A stretch of DNA of 64,000 nt, taken from assembly GCF_013410105.1 (NCBI RefSeq), contig NZ_JACCCJ010000001.1:1674001-1738000 (forward strand). Reading direction: 5' to 3'. Source of the DNA: Sphingopyxis sp. JAI108. GTDB lineage: Bacteria > Pseudomonadota > Alphaproteobacteria > Sphingomonadales > Sphingomonadaceae. The translations under genes were made by a program, and so were the position numbers. Within the stretch, counting starts at the first letter, position 1; each line of letters starts with the position of its first letter. A model generated the notes under the pieces. That model made no database searches and was not told the DNA's origin. It was given only the letters and a program-made list of their open reading frames with translations. Below, piece by piece: positions 1 to 8,148 of the stretch.

Positions 1-459
1 GCTCCGCCACACGGCGCTGGTGCCGCCGCCGGTGCCGCTTCCCGCGCCGCCGGCACCGGTGCCGTCGCCGCGCCCGCCTGCTCCCGATCCCGGTCCGGAG
101 TTCGGTGCGGCGCCCGCCGACGCATCGCTCCCTGCGCCGGGGTTCGGCGCGGCCGTGACGGGTGGGATGACCGGTGGCAGCTTGGGCGGCGGCGCGGCAA
201 CCGCTGCGGCCGTGGCCTTCTTGTTGATGGCCGACGCCTTGCCGCTGGCCTTTTCGCTTGGTGTCTTCGCTGGCCGAGCCTGTGAGCGCGGCTGCTGCGG
301 TGCGGGGATCGCGATCGTCGTGATCGCTTCGCTCGCCTTGCGAACGAGGCTGAGGTCGAGGCCGCTCGCAAGGCCGAAACCGACCGCAACGACGATCGTC
401 AGCGCGCTTGCGCCGGCCAATGCCCGCTGCCTTGTCGATACCTTCCCCGTATACGCCAT
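1..459 (-). CDS. energy transducer TonB, C-terminus beyond window
   Basis: Partial gene that leaves the left edge; 153 N-terminal codons are visible. The protein starts MAYTGKVSTRQRALAGASAL, with one hydrophobic segment at about residues 13-33 that would anchor it in the inner membrane. A periplasmic stretch rich in Pro, Ala and Lys follows, then a Gly/Ser/Thr run (GSGAGGRGDGTGAGG). This layout is typical of sphingomonad TonB-family proteins, which couple the proton motive force to outer-membrane receptors. The conserved C-terminal TonB domain lies outside the window, so the call rests on the N-terminal architecture. An upstream in-frame ATG (474) also exists; 459 was chosen because GAGAGG lies just upstream of it. 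Confidence 0.6.
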   Translation of the reverse strand, partial: MAYTGKVSTRQRALAGASALTIVVAVGFGLASGLDLSLVRKASEAITTIAIPAPQQPRSQARPAKTPSEKASGKASAINKKATAAAVAAPPPKLPPVIPPVTAAPNPGAGSDASAGAAPNSGPGSGAGGRGDGTGAGGAGSGTGGGTSAVWRS

Positions 460-505
460 CGCGCCGCCTCTCATCGCGCGCCGCAGCGCGCAACCGGCGA
501 CGGGT

Positions 506-1375
506 CTAAAGGAATTCGTCTAGCGTGGACATGAACCGGTCGAACTGGTCGTGGTGCAGCCAGTGGCCGGCATTTTCGAACTCGATCACCTTCGCGGTGT
601 TGAAATGCTCGAGCCGCCCGTCCTTCTCGGGGTTCGAGGCCCAGCTGTTCGCGCCATATAGGAGCAGGGTGGGGCAGGTGATCGCACCCCACAACGCGGC
701 GATATCGGCGTGCGGCATGTCGAAGGCGGGCCAGACGTTGAGGTAATTGTCGAATTTCCAGCTCCACGTGCCGTCCTCGTTGCGGCTGATGCCGTGGATC
801 GTGAGGTGCCGCGCCTGCGCCTCGGTCAGATAGCTGTTCTCGCCCATCATCCGCGCCAGCGCGTCGTCGAGCGTTGCGTAGCGGCGCGGGGTGCGCCCTG
901 CGGCCTGACGCTTGTCGTCGATCCATTTGCGGAAACGCTCGGCATAGCCGGTTTTCGCGCGCTCGGCGATGACCTTGGGCGAAGGACCGAGCCCCTCGAT
1001 CGCGACGAGCTTGCGGACATTGTCCGGATAGAGGCCCGTATAGCGCAATGCGATATTGCCGCCCATCGAATGCGCGACGATCGAGATCGGGCCGAGGTCA
1101 AGCTGATGGATCAGCTGCGCGAGGTCATAGACGAAACCGTCCATGTCGTAATTGCCGTCGGGCGACCAGGCGCTGTCGCCATGTCCGCGCAAATCCGGCG
1201 CGATGATATGATAGCGGCCCTTCAGCTTTTCGGCGACCCAGTCCCAGTTACGGCAATGGTCGCGCCCACCATGGACGAGCAGTAACGGTGGTGCGCCCCG
1301 GTTGCCCCAATCGACATAATGCAGCTTCAGCCGCTGCGAGATGAAGCTGTTCGAGGTGGGGCCGGCACTTGCCAT
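506..1375 (-). CDS. alpha/beta fold hydrolase
   Basis: A 289-residue protein with the canonical fold landmarks: an oxyanion-loop HGG at about 35-37, the nucleophile elbow AHSMGGN with Ser103, and a C-terminal catalytic His in NAGHWLHH. The acidic member of the triad is not obvious after the LLLYG strand. No signal peptide, so probably cytoplasmic. The start at 1375 has AAGGACG just upstream; longer in-frame extensions run back through the divergent SDR gene and are unlikely. It is divergent from the SDR oxidoreductase with about 110 bp between the starts, which may hold a shared control region. The substrate cannot be read from the sequence; esterase, C-C hydrolase and haloalkane dehalogenase-like activities are all possible. 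Confidence 0.85.
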   Translation of the reverse strand: MASAGPTSNSFISQRLKLHYVDWGNRGAPPLLLVHGGRDHCRNWDWVAEKLKGRYHIIAPDLRGHGDSAWSPDGNYDMDGFVYDLAQLIHQLDLGPISIVAHSMGGNIALRYTGLYPDNVRKLVAIEGLGPSPKVIAERAKTGYAERFRKWIDDKRQAAGRTPRRYATLDDALARMMGENSYLTEAQARHLTIHGISRNEDGTWSWKFDNYLNVWPAFDMPHADIAALWGAITCPTLLLYGANSWASNPEKDGRLEHFNTAKVIEFENAGHWLHHDQFDRFMSTLDEFL

Positions 1376-1483
1376 CGGTTCGTCCTTGCTGTCTGTTCCA
1401 GTTTCAAAAGGCGACTGGTTCCGATCCGTCAACCCCGGATCGTCCGGATCGCCATCCACAGCGAGAGAGAGAGGACGAGCGCG

Positions 1484-2275
1484 ATGTCGACATTTCGGGA
1501 TAATCTGCTGGCGGGAAAGACGGCCTTCGTCGCAGGCGGCACGAGCGGCATCAATCTGGGCATCGCGAAGCGCTTCGCCGAACTCGGCGCGAAGGTCGCG
1601 GTGGCCGGACGCGATCCCGACAAGGCGGCGCGCGCGGCGGCGGAAATCGGCAGCGGCGCGCTCGGCCTGTCGGGCGATGTGCGCGATTATGACGCGATCC
1701 GCGGTGTGATGCAGCGTGTGGCGGACGCCTTCGGTCCAATGGATATCGTGATTTCGGGTGCCGCAGGCAATTTCCTCGCGCCGGTGCTGGGCATGTCGGC
1801 CAATGCGTTTCGCACGGTCGTCGATATCGATCTCAACGGCACCTTCAACGTGTTCCGCGGCTGTCACGACCTGCTCAATCGGCCGGGCGCGTCGCTGATC
1901 GCGATCACGGCGGGGCAGGCGGTCAACGCGTCGGCGCTGCAGGCCCACGCCTGCGCCGCGAAGGCAGGGATCAACCAGTTGATTCGCGTGCTCGCGCTCG
2001 AATGGGGACCCGAGGTGCGGGTGAACGGCATTTCGCCGGGGCCGATCGCCGACACGGAGGGCATGAAACGCCTCGCGCCCGATGCCGCGACGCGACAGTC
2101 GCATTACGACCGGATCGCGATGAAACGCTGGGGCAAGATCGAGGAGGTTGCCGAATCGGCGGTGTTCCTTTGCTCGCCCGCTGCGGGCTACATTACCGGC
2201 ACGATCCTCGACTGCGATGGCGGCAGCCAGATCGGCGATGCGTCGCGCGGTGATTTGATGAAGGGCATGGCCTGA
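1484..2275 (+). CDS. SDR oxidoreductase, 2,4-dienoyl-CoA reductase-like
   Basis: A 263-residue Rossmann-fold protein. The cofactor loop GGTSGINLG is at about 18-26, SGAAGNFLAP at 91-100, and LQAHACAAKAG around Lys160. The Tyr of the usual YxxxK motif is absent (position 156 is Ala), while Lys160 and the PGPI loop with TEGM are kept. That pattern matches peroxisomal-type 2,4-dienoyl-CoA reductases, which also lack the Tyr, so a role in NADPH-dependent reduction of unsaturated acyl-CoA is inferred. The start ATG follows GAGAGAGAGGACG. It is divergent from the alpha/beta hydrolase, and the two may act in one catabolic route. A strong hairpin terminator follows the stop codon. Confidence 0.85.
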   Translation: MSTFRDNLLAGKTAFVAGGTSGINLGIAKRFAELGAKVAVAGRDPDKAARAAAEIGSGALGLSGDVRDYDAIRGVMQRVADAFGPMDIVISGAAGNFLAPVLGMSANAFRTVVDIDLNGTFNVFRGCHDLLNRPGASLIAITAGQAVNASALQAHACAAKAGINQLIRVLALEWGPEVRVNGISPGPIADTEGMKRLAPDAATRQSHYDRIAMKRWGKIEEVAESAVFLCSPAAGYITGTILDCDGGSQIGDASRGDLMKGMA

Positions 2276-2279
2276 ACGC

Positions 2280-2316
2280 AAAAACGCCGCCAACCCGTTG
2301 GGGCGGCGGCGTTTTT
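2280..2316. terminator. bidirectional Rho-independent terminator
   Basis: Perfect 12-bp inverted repeat: AAAAACGCCGCC at 2280-2291 and its complement at 2305-2316, with a 13-nt loop. It has a T-run on both strands. It sits 4 bp after the SDR stop codon and directly beyond the 3' end of the convergent tRNA-Val, so it can serve both transcripts. Confidence 0.85.
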
Positions 2317-2318
2317 AA

Positions 2319-2393
2319 TGGTGGGCGTGGCAAGGATTGAACTTGCGACCCCTGCGATGTCAACACAGTGCTCTACCACTGAGCTACACGCCC
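2319..2393 (-). tRNA. tRNA-Val (anticodon GAC)
   Basis: Complete cloverleaf of 75 nt including an encoded CCA. The acceptor pair is GGGCGTG with CACGCCC and discriminator A. The D-arm reads TAGCTCAGTGGTAGAGCA. The anticodon stem CTGTG/CGCAG encloses the loop TTGACAT, giving anticodon GAC, and the T-arm reads GCAAGTTCAATCCTTGC. It decodes GUC and GUU valine codons. Confidence 0.95.
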
Positions 2394-2464
2394 ATCCCTT
2401 GGGGTGACGCGCCCCCTAATCGGCTCCGCGCGGCTTGGCAAGCCCTTCGCGAAAAAGATGCGCG

Positions 2465-2842
2465 CTATTGTTGGTGCGACTGGTCGGCGCGGCCGAACAT
2501 ATTGTCGACTTCGCGCACCAGATCCTTGAGGTGGAAGGGCTTCGAGAGCAGCTTCGCCTGCGGCACATTTTCCTCGGCCCGCAGCGACACGGCGGCAAAG
2601 CCGGTAATGAACATGACCTGCGTCTGCGGGGCCACCTTCGCCGTATGCTGCGCGAGTTCGATCCCGTCCATTTCGGGCATGACGATATCGGAGAGCAGAA
2701 GGTCGAAGGTGCCCGAATCGATATAGGGGACCGCCGCGGTCCCGCGGTCGACCGAGGTGACGTGATAACCGGCAGTCGTCAGCGCGCGCGCAAGATATTC
2801 GCGCATCACATCGTCGTCTTCGGCCAGCAATATGCGTATCAT
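2465..2842 (-). CDS. cpdR: single-domain response regulator CpdR
   Basis: A 125-residue stand-alone receiver domain with no output domain. The acidic pocket is AEDDD (7-11), the phosphoacceptor is Asp52 in LLSDIVMPEMDG, and the FITGFAAV and LSKPFHLKDLV motifs carry the switch Thr and the conserved Lys. The MIRILLAEDD start and the SKPFHL ending match alphaproteobacterial CpdR. In Caulobacter, unphosphorylated CpdR docks ClpXP at the cell pole to drive CtrA and PdeA degradation and is controlled by the CckA-ChpT relay; that role is carried over by homology. Start 2842 fits the usual CpdR length; the longer upstream extension is not receiver-like. Confidence 0.87.
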   Translation of the reverse strand: MIRILLAEDDDVMREYLARALTTAGYHVTSVDRGTAAVPYIDSGTFDLLLSDIVMPEMDGIELAQHTAKVAPQTQVMFITGFAAVSLRAEENVPQAKLLSKPFHLKDLVREVDNMFGRADQSHQQ

Positions 2843-2981
2843 TCGAAATCTGTTCCCGGTCTTCGGCGCCGCCGGTTCCGCTTGGCCACGCCTTCTAATC
2901 CATATCCGATATAGCGTCAGAGATTTAACAAATTGACGCGCGACGCTGGATTCGTCGCGCTTTTTTTGCCACCCGTAAGCG

Positions 2982-3857
2982 ATGCAGTCCCGTAGCATCC
3001 CGCCTGCCGCCATCGCTGTCAACCGGCCCCGGGTGATGGGGCCGGTCGTGGTGTCGGTGCCGCACGCGGGACGCATCTATCCGCCCGAGATACTCGCCGC
3101 GGCGCGCGTCGAGCAATCGCAACTCGAGCGGCTCGAGGATGGATGGTGCGATCTGCTGGCGGCCGGGGCAACCGGTGCGGGGGCCGTTGTCGTGGAGGCG
3201 CTGTGGGCACGCGCGGTCGCCGACCTTAACCGCGGCGAGGGGCAGATGGCACCCGGCGAGGTCGCGATGTCGTTGCGCGCGCAATTTTCCGCGCCAGGGC
3301 GCAAGGAGCGGGCAGGGCTGGGCGTTGTCCCGACGCGACTGTTCGATTGCGGCCCTTTGTGGAAGCGGCCGATCGACAGCGCCGCGTTGCATTGGCGGCT
3401 CGAATCCTTCCACCGGCCCTATCATGACGCGCTCACCGAGGTTCTGGTGGAGGCTCGGGACCGCTTCGGGCACGCGATCCTGATCGATCTGCACTCGATG
3501 CCCTCGATCCCGGCCGGGCAGCCGGGCCATGGCGCCCGAATCGTGGTCGGCGACCGCTTCGGCGGCAGCGCGGGCGCATGGCTGATCGATATGGTGGTAG
3601 CGTCGGCGGGGCGTCTGGGCGAAGTCGTGACGCGCAACCAGCCCTATTCGGGCGGGCATATCATCCGCACGCACGGCCAGCCGGCCGATGCGATCCATGC
3701 CGTGCAGATCGAAATCGATCGTAGCCTCTACCTGTCGGTCGAGCGCCTGCCCGATACGGCGCGGATCGGACGACTCGCGCGCTGGTTCGCTGACCTTGTC
3801 GGCGACCTGGGACAGGCGCGGCCCGGCAACGAAATATTCCCGCAAGCCGCCGAATAA
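2982..3857 (+). CDS. N-formylglutamate amidohydrolase family protein
   Basis: A 291-residue soluble protein. It has the family hallmarks VSVPHAGRIYPP near residues 24-35, DLNRGEG, and ILIDLHSMPS with a metal-binding Asp-His pair, followed by HAVQIEIDRSLY. The founding members hydrolyse N-formyl-L-glutamate to glutamate and formate in the last step of one histidine degradation route. No hut genes are visible nearby, so the real substrate may be another N-acyl amino acid. An internal ATG at residue 19 is a possible alternative start. It is divergent from cpdR. Confidence 0.83.
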   Translation: MQSRSIPPAAIAVNRPRVMGPVVVSVPHAGRIYPPEILAAARVEQSQLERLEDGWCDLLAAGATGAGAVVVEALWARAVADLNRGEGQMAPGEVAMSLRAQFSAPGRKERAGLGVVPTRLFDCGPLWKRPIDSAALHWRLESFHRPYHDALTEVLVEARDRFGHAILIDLHSMPSIPAGQPGHGARIVVGDRFGGSAGAWLIDMVVASAGRLGEVVTRNQPYSGGHIIRTHGQPADAIHAVQIEIDRSLYLSVERLPDTARIGRLARWFADLVGDLGQARPGNEIFPQAAE

Positions 3858-3887
3858 AAAACCACCTCGTACCGTAGTACGAGGTGG
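3856..3887 (-). terminator. Rho-independent terminator reading leftward
   Basis: Perfect 11-bp stem (CCACCTCGTAC at 3862-3872 and its complement at 3877-3887) with a 4-nt loop. On the minus strand it is followed by a run of six T, so it ends minus-strand transcription coming from tRNA-Pro or the proposed small RNA. On the plus strand no T-run follows. Confidence 0.75.
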
Positions 3888-3969
3888 CCAGGGTCCAGGG
3901 AGGACGCGTCCGCGCCAAAGCTGACGGGACACTCGCCGCGATGGAAAGGGGGAAAACCACGGCGGCGTA
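3856..3969 (-). ncRNA. candidate small regulatory RNA with C-rich loops
   Basis: About 110 nt between a good minus-strand promoter and an intrinsic terminator, with no convincing ORF. The predicted transcript contains the unpaired C-rich stretches CCCCCTTTCC and TCCTCCC. The second resembles the anti-Shine-Dalgarno motif of alphaproteobacterial C-rich small RNAs. It lies 70 nt downstream of tRNA-Pro on the same strand, so it could instead be that tRNA's trailer. This is inference only; no known family was recognised. Confidence 0.4.
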
Positions 3970-3974
3970 GGATG

Positions 3975-4003
3975 AATTTAGGGACTTGTTCGCCGACTTA
4001 CAA
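3975..4003 (-). promoter_or_regulatory. candidate sigma70-type promoter
   Basis: On the minus strand TTGTAA (4003-3998) and TAAATT (3980-3975) are separated by exactly 17 bp. It would start a transcript near 3968 that ends at the terminator at 3856-3887. The local AT-richness stands out against the GC-rich surroundings. Confidence 0.4.
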
Positions 4004-4039
4004 GAAGTGACGATGCAGAATCTGCAATTTGCAGGAAAT

Positions 4040-4116
4040 TGGTCGGGGAGAGAGGATTCGAACCTCCGGCCCCTGCCTCCCGAAGACAGTGCTCTACCAG
4101 GCTGAGCTACTCCCCG
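4040..4116 (-). tRNA. tRNA-Pro (anticodon CGG)
   Basis: A 77-nt cloverleaf with encoded CCA. The acceptor is CGGGGAG with CTCCCCG and discriminator A. The anticodon stem CTGTC/GGCAG encloses TTCGGGA, giving anticodon CGG. The T-arm reads GGAGGTTCGAATCCTCT. It decodes CCG proline codons. Its acceptor arm is identical to that of the second tRNA-Pro at 61.6 kb. Confidence 0.95.
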
Positions 4117-4223
4117 ACCGATCTGCGCGCCGACCGGGGTCGCCGCGAAGGCAGGGCGGTCCTCTAGACGCGCAATCTGCGAACTTCAAGCGCCAATCGG
4201 CACATCGAAGAGGATTGCTGTGA

Positions 4224-4664
4224 CTAAAGCATTTCGGCAGTCCGAAAGCTGAAATGACCGTCCGCCACGAAAATCAGATGATCGACCAGGTCGACGCCCA
4301 AGGTCCGCAGAAAAAGCGCGGCATTGTGCGTCGTGCCAATGTCGGTATCGCTCGGCAGGGCGATGCCCGACGGGTGGTTGTGGGCCATTATCACGGTGGC
4401 GATCCCGCCATCGAGCAACGTCCGCCAGCTTCGCGTCGGGATGACGCAGCGGCCCGTTGCATCGCCATCGACGCATTCGAGACGGACGAGACGCTCGAAC
4501 GCGTCGAATCCGGCAAGCAGCAGCGTTTCGCGGCCATCCTCGAACAGCGGGCGTAACAAATGGCGCGCCACCTCATCCTCCGATCGGGACGGAACGAATC
4601 CGACCGGCGCGAAGGGCTCCGGGGTTTTGCCTACGGGCTCGAAAAGGGTCATCTCCGGACCCAT
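4224..4664 (-). CDS. RadC-like JAB-domain protein
   Basis: About 146 residues, essentially a bare RadC/JAB (MPN) domain. The metal site motif HNHPSG, followed by PSDTD, is clear, and the C-terminus VDLVDHLIFVADGHFSF is typical of RadC. The N-terminal helix-hairpin-helix part of full-length RadC (about 225 residues) is missing. Start 4664 has GGAG seven bases upstream; the longest reading frame would overlap thyA. The family is often annotated as DNA repair, but the evidence for that is weak. It is divergent from thyA. Confidence 0.8.
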   Translation of the reverse strand: MGPEMTLFEPVGKTPEPFAPVGFVPSRSEDEVARHLLRPLFEDGRETLLLAGFDAFERLVRLECVDGDATGRCVIPTRSWRTLLDGGIATVIMAHNHPSGIALPSDTDIGTTHNAALFLRTLGVDLVDHLIFVADGHFSFRTAEML

Positions 4665-4794
4665 GCGCTCCGGCCGCGCGATTCCCAATGCCCGACTGCC
4701 CCGCAACGGAGGCTTTGCGGCGTCACGCCGGCTGCTCCCTTGTCCGCTCGCGGTGCGAGGCCTAGCAACGATGGGAATAAACCGGGAGTGAGTC

Positions 4795-5730
4795 TTGCCT
4801 GATTCCATCCATTATGAACTTCAATATCTCGATTTGATGCAGCGCATCTGGGTCGAGGGCGACGAACGCGTCGATCGCACTGGCGTCGGCACGCGGTCGC
4901 TGTTTGGTGAAACGATGCGATTCTCGCTCGCCGACGACGCGATCCCGTTGCTCACGACGAAGCGCGTCTATTGGAAGACCGCGCTGCGCGAGATGCTGTG
5001 GTTCCTGACCGGCGATACCAATATCCGGTCGCTGGTTTCGCAGGGCGTGAAGATATGGACCGACTGGCCGCTCGAAAAATACCGCAAGGCGAGCGGTGAG
5101 GATATCAGCGCCGAGGATTTCGAGGCCCGGATCGTCGCCGACGAAGAATTCGCCGCGACATGGGGCGATCTCGGGCCCGTCTATGGCCACCAATGGGTGA
5201 ACTGGCCGCGTTACGAGCCGGCGGGCGAGGGGCTTTTTCGCCGCGCCGAGCAGGGGCATAATCAGATCGCGGCGCTGACTGATTCGCTCAGGAACAATCC
5301 CGGCTCGCGCCGCCATATCTTTACCGGCTGGAACGTCGCGGATCTCGACCGGATGGCGCTGCCGCCGTGCCACATGACCTATCAGTTTCACGTCCGCAGC
5401 GATGGCGGGCTGTCGTGCCTGCTCTTCCAACGATCATGCGACCTCGGTCTCGGCTTTGCATTCAACATCTTCGAGGCGGCGCTCTTGACGCGGATGATAG
5501 CCGAGGTGTGCGATCTCACCGCGCATGAGGTGGTGTGGACCGGCGGCGACGTCCATCTCTATCTCAATCACGCCGATCTGGTCGAACAGCAGTTGCAGCG
5601 CGTCCCCGAAGGCGCACCGAAGCTTCGCATCCTTCGCCGTCCGTCGAGCATTTTCGATTACCGGTTCGAGGATTTTGCGGTCGAGAATTATGCGCCGCAG
5701 GCGCATATTTCTGCGCCCGTCGCGGTCTGA
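4795..5730 (+). CDS. thyA: thymidylate synthase
   Basis: A 311-residue ThyA that methylates dUMP to dTMP using methylene-tetrahydrofolate. The catalytic Cys192 is in ALPPCHMTYQF. The phosphate-binding Arg pair is SRRHIF (172-173), and the folate/dUMP region reads QRSCDLGLGFAFNI, with GGDVHLYLNH downstream. It is longer than the 264-residue E. coli enzyme because of an insertion at about 95-150, a form common among ThyA proteins. The start appears to be TTG with GGGAGTGAG upstream. No folA follows; the next operon begins 94 bp downstream. Confidence 0.96.
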   Translation: MPDSIHYELQYLDLMQRIWVEGDERVDRTGVGTRSLFGETMRFSLADDAIPLLTTKRVYWKTALREMLWFLTGDTNIRSLVSQGVKIWTDWPLEKYRKASGEDISAEDFEARIVADEEFAATWGDLGPVYGHQWVNWPRYEPAGEGLFRRAEQGHNQIAALTDSLRNNPGSRRHIFTGWNVADLDRMALPPCHMTYQFHVRSDGGLSCLLFQRSCDLGLGFAFNIFEAALLTRMIAEVCDLTAHEVVWTGGDVHLYLNHADLVEQQLQRVPEGAPKLRILRRPSSIFDYRFEDFAVENYAPQAHISAPVAV

Positions 5731-5739
5731 TGGCCGCCG

Positions 5740-5768
5740 TTGCATTCGTATGGCATCCGTAATAATAT
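5740..5768 (+). promoter_or_regulatory. candidate promoter for the bkd operon
   Basis: TTGCAT and TAATAT are separated by 17 bp in an AT-rich patch between thyA and the first dehydrogenase gene. The site starts 9 bp after the thyA stop codon and lies about 55 bp before the bkd start codon. It was read by eye only. Confidence 0.35.
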
Positions 5769-5823
5769 GTCGTCATGTTGAAATATAACTAGGTGCGCGA
5801 TTCGCGTCCGAAGGGAAGAAGAT

Positions 5824-7119
5824 ATGCCTGAGACGCCTCAGCGTCCGGCGCGCAATTTGCCGCCGCTGTCGCTTCACATCCCGGAGCCGCGCTATCGCCC
5901 CGGCGATACGCCGGACTTTGGCGATATCGAGGTTCCTGCCGTCGATGCGACCCCGCGCCCCGGCGAGGCGACCAAGCCCGACGCGATGCGCGAGCTTTGC
6001 TATGGCCTCGTTCGCGTGCTCGATTTCGACGGGCAGGCGAAAGGCCAGTGGGATCCCCGGCTTTCGCCCGAGCGGCTTCGTGCGATGTTGCGAAACATGA
6101 TGCTCACCCGCGCGTTCGACGACCGGATGTTCCGGGCGCAGCGGCAGGGCAAGACCAGCTTCTATATGAAGTGCACGGGCGAGGAAGCGACCTCGGTCGC
6201 CTCGACGATGGCGATCGACCGGACCGACATGGTTTTTCCGAGTTATCGCCAACAGGGCATCCTGATTACGCGGGATTATCCGCTGATCCAGATGATGAAC
6301 CAGATCTATTCGAATCGTGGCGACCATCTCCTCGGCCGCCAGTTGCCGATCATGTATTCGGCGCCCGAACACGGTTTCTTCAGCGTATCGGGGAACCTTG
6401 CGACGCAATATCCGCAGGCGGTCGGCTGGGCGATGGCGTCGGCGTCGAAGGGCGACAGCCGGATCGCGACGGTCTGGTGCGGCGAGGGGTCGTCGGCGGA
6501 GGGCGACTTCCACTCGGCGCTGACCTTTGCGACCGTGTATAACGCGCCGGTCATCTTCAACGTCGTGAACAACCAGTGGGCCATATCGAGCTTCTCGGGC
6601 TTTGCCGGCAGCGAGCGCACGACCTTTGCGGCGCGCGCGGTCGGTTACGGCATTGCAGGACTGCGCGTCGACGGCAACGACCCGCTCGCGGTCTACGCTG
6701 CGACGCAATGGGCGGCGGACCGGGCGCGGACCAACAACGGCCCGACGCTGATCGAGCATTTCACCTATCGCAGCGAAGGCCACAGCACCTCCGACGACCC
6801 CAGCGCCTATCGCGCCGCCGATGAAGCGACCGCCTGGCCGCTCGGGGACCCGATTGTCCGGCTCAAGCAGCATCTGATCGTGCTGGGCGAATGGGATGAA
6901 GCGCGTCACGAGGCGCAGGCGAAAGAGCTCGACGACCTGGTCAAGACGACCCAGAAGCAATCGGAAAAGCTCGGCATCTTGGGGCACGGCATGCACCAGC
7001 CGTTCGAGACGATGTTCGAGGATGTGTTCGAGGACATGCCCTGGCACCTCAAGGAACAATGCGCGCAGATGCTCGCCGAACAAGAGGCCAAGTTCGGCCC
7101 CGACTGGAAGCCCGAATGA
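5824..7119 (+). CDS. bkdA1: branched-chain 2-oxoacid dehydrogenase E1 alpha
   Basis: A 431-residue thiamine-diphosphate-dependent E1 alpha subunit that decarboxylates 2-oxoisovalerate and related acids from Val, Leu and Ile breakdown. The ThDP/Mg motif is CGEGSSAEGDFHSALTF at about 219 on, closing with NNQWAIS. The loop YRSEGHSTSDDPSAYR corresponds to the phosphorylation-loop region in animal enzymes. The long N-terminal arm (about 60 residues, with RNLPPLSLHIPEPRYRPG) is typical of the BkdA1 type and separates it from pyruvate dehydrogenase E1 alpha. First gene of a three-gene operon; the next start codon overlaps its stop. No E3 gene is present in the window. Confidence 0.93.
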   Translation: MPETPQRPARNLPPLSLHIPEPRYRPGDTPDFGDIEVPAVDATPRPGEATKPDAMRELCYGLVRVLDFDGQAKGQWDPRLSPERLRAMLRNMMLTRAFDDRMFRAQRQGKTSFYMKCTGEEATSVASTMAIDRTDMVFPSYRQQGILITRDYPLIQMMNQIYSNRGDHLLGRQLPIMYSAPEHGFFSVSGNLATQYPQAVGWAMASASKGDSRIATVWCGEGSSAEGDFHSALTFATVYNAPVIFNVVNNQWAISSFSGFAGSERTTFAARAVGYGIAGLRVDGNDPLAVYAATQWAADRARTNNGPTLIEHFTYRSEGHSTSDDPSAYRAADEATAWPLGDPIVRLKQHLIVLGEWDEARHEAQAKELDDLVKTTQKQSEKLGILGHGMHQPFETMFEDVFEDMPWHLKEQCAQMLAEQEAKFGPDWKPE

Positions 7120-8144
7120 TGGCGGACGAGACCAAAACGATGAACATGATCGAGGCGATCAACAGCGCGATGGACGTCATGCTCGAACGCGACCCCAACA
7201 CGGTCGTCATGGGCGAGGATGTCGGCTTTTTCGGCGGCGTGTTCCGCGCGACCGCCGGTCTTCAGAAAAAGCATGGCAAGACACGCGTGTTCGACACGCC
7301 GATCAACGAATGCGGCATCATCGGGGTCGCGGTCGGGATGGGCGCATACGGACTGCGCCCGGTCCCCGAGATCCAGTTCGCCGACTATATCTATCCCGGC
7401 CTTGACCAGCTCGTCAGCGAAGCGGCGCGGCTGCGCTATCGCTCGGCGAACGACTTTATCTGCCCGATGACGGTGCGTACCCCTTTTGGGGGAGGCATCT
7501 TCGGCGGTCAGACGCACAGCCAGTCGCCTGAAAGCATCATGACGCATATCTGCGGCGTGAAGACGGTCATTCCGTCGAACCCCTATGACGCCAAGGGTCT
7601 TTTGGTCGCGGCGATCGAGGACAATGACCCGGTCGTCTTCCTTGAGCCCAAGCGCATCTATAACGGTCCGTTCAGCGGCTATTACGACCGCCCGGTCGAG
7701 CCCTGGTCGAAGCATGATGCGAGCGCGGTGCCCGAGGGCTATTACCGCATCGACCTCGGCAAGGCCGCGACAGTGCGCGAAGGCGAGGCGCTGACCATCC
7801 TCGCCTATGGCACGATGGTGCATGTCACCAAGACAATCGTCGAGGAAATGGGCATCGACGCAGAGATCCTTGACCTGCGCACCTTGCTGCCGCTCGACAT
7901 CGACGCGATCGAGGCGTCGGTAAAGAAGACCGGCCGCTGCCTGATCATCCACGAAGCGACGCGCACCTCGGGCTTCGGTGCCGAACTTGCCGCGCTGGTG
8001 CAGGAACGCTGCTTCTATCATCTCGAAGCGCCGGTCGAACGCGTCACCGGTTTCGACACGCCGTATCCGCATAGCCTCGAATGGGCCTATTTCCCTGGCC
8101 CGGTGCGCATCGCGACCGCGCTCACCAAGATTTTGAAGGACTGA
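7116..8144 (+). CDS. bkdA2: branched-chain 2-oxoacid dehydrogenase E1 beta
   Basis: A 342-residue transketolase-like partner of E1 alpha; together they form the E1 heterotetramer. Features seen are MGEDVGFFGGVFRAT, DTPINECGIIGVAVGMG and RTPFGGGIFGGQTHSQSPES. The C-terminal transketolase domain includes the ILAYGTMVHV strand. Two consecutive ATG codons begin at 7116 and 7119. The first overlaps the E1 alpha stop, indicating translational coupling; the longer in-frame extension upstream lies inside bkdA1 and is discarded. Confidence 0.93.
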   Translation: MMADETKTMNMIEAINSAMDVMLERDPNTVVMGEDVGFFGGVFRATAGLQKKHGKTRVFDTPINECGIIGVAVGMGAYGLRPVPEIQFADYIYPGLDQLVSEAARLRYRSANDFICPMTVRTPFGGGIFGGQTHSQSPESIMTHICGVKTVIPSNPYDAKGLLVAAIEDNDPVVFLEPKRIYNGPFSGYYDRPVEPWSKHDASAVPEGYYRIDLGKAATVREGEALTILAYGTMVHVTKTIVEEMGIDAEILDLRTLLPLDIDAIEASVKKTGRCLIIHEATRTSGFGAELAALVQERCFYHLEAPVERVTGFDTPYPHSLEWAYFPGPVRIATALTKILKD

Positions 8145-8148
8145 CGCC

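Noticed and set aside
20..523. Plus-strand Pro/Gly-rich 167-codon ORF at the left edge
   Set aside because: It is the mirror of the Gly/Pro-rich TonB linker on the minus strand; only the minus frame gives a membrane anchor and a start with a ribosome-binding site.
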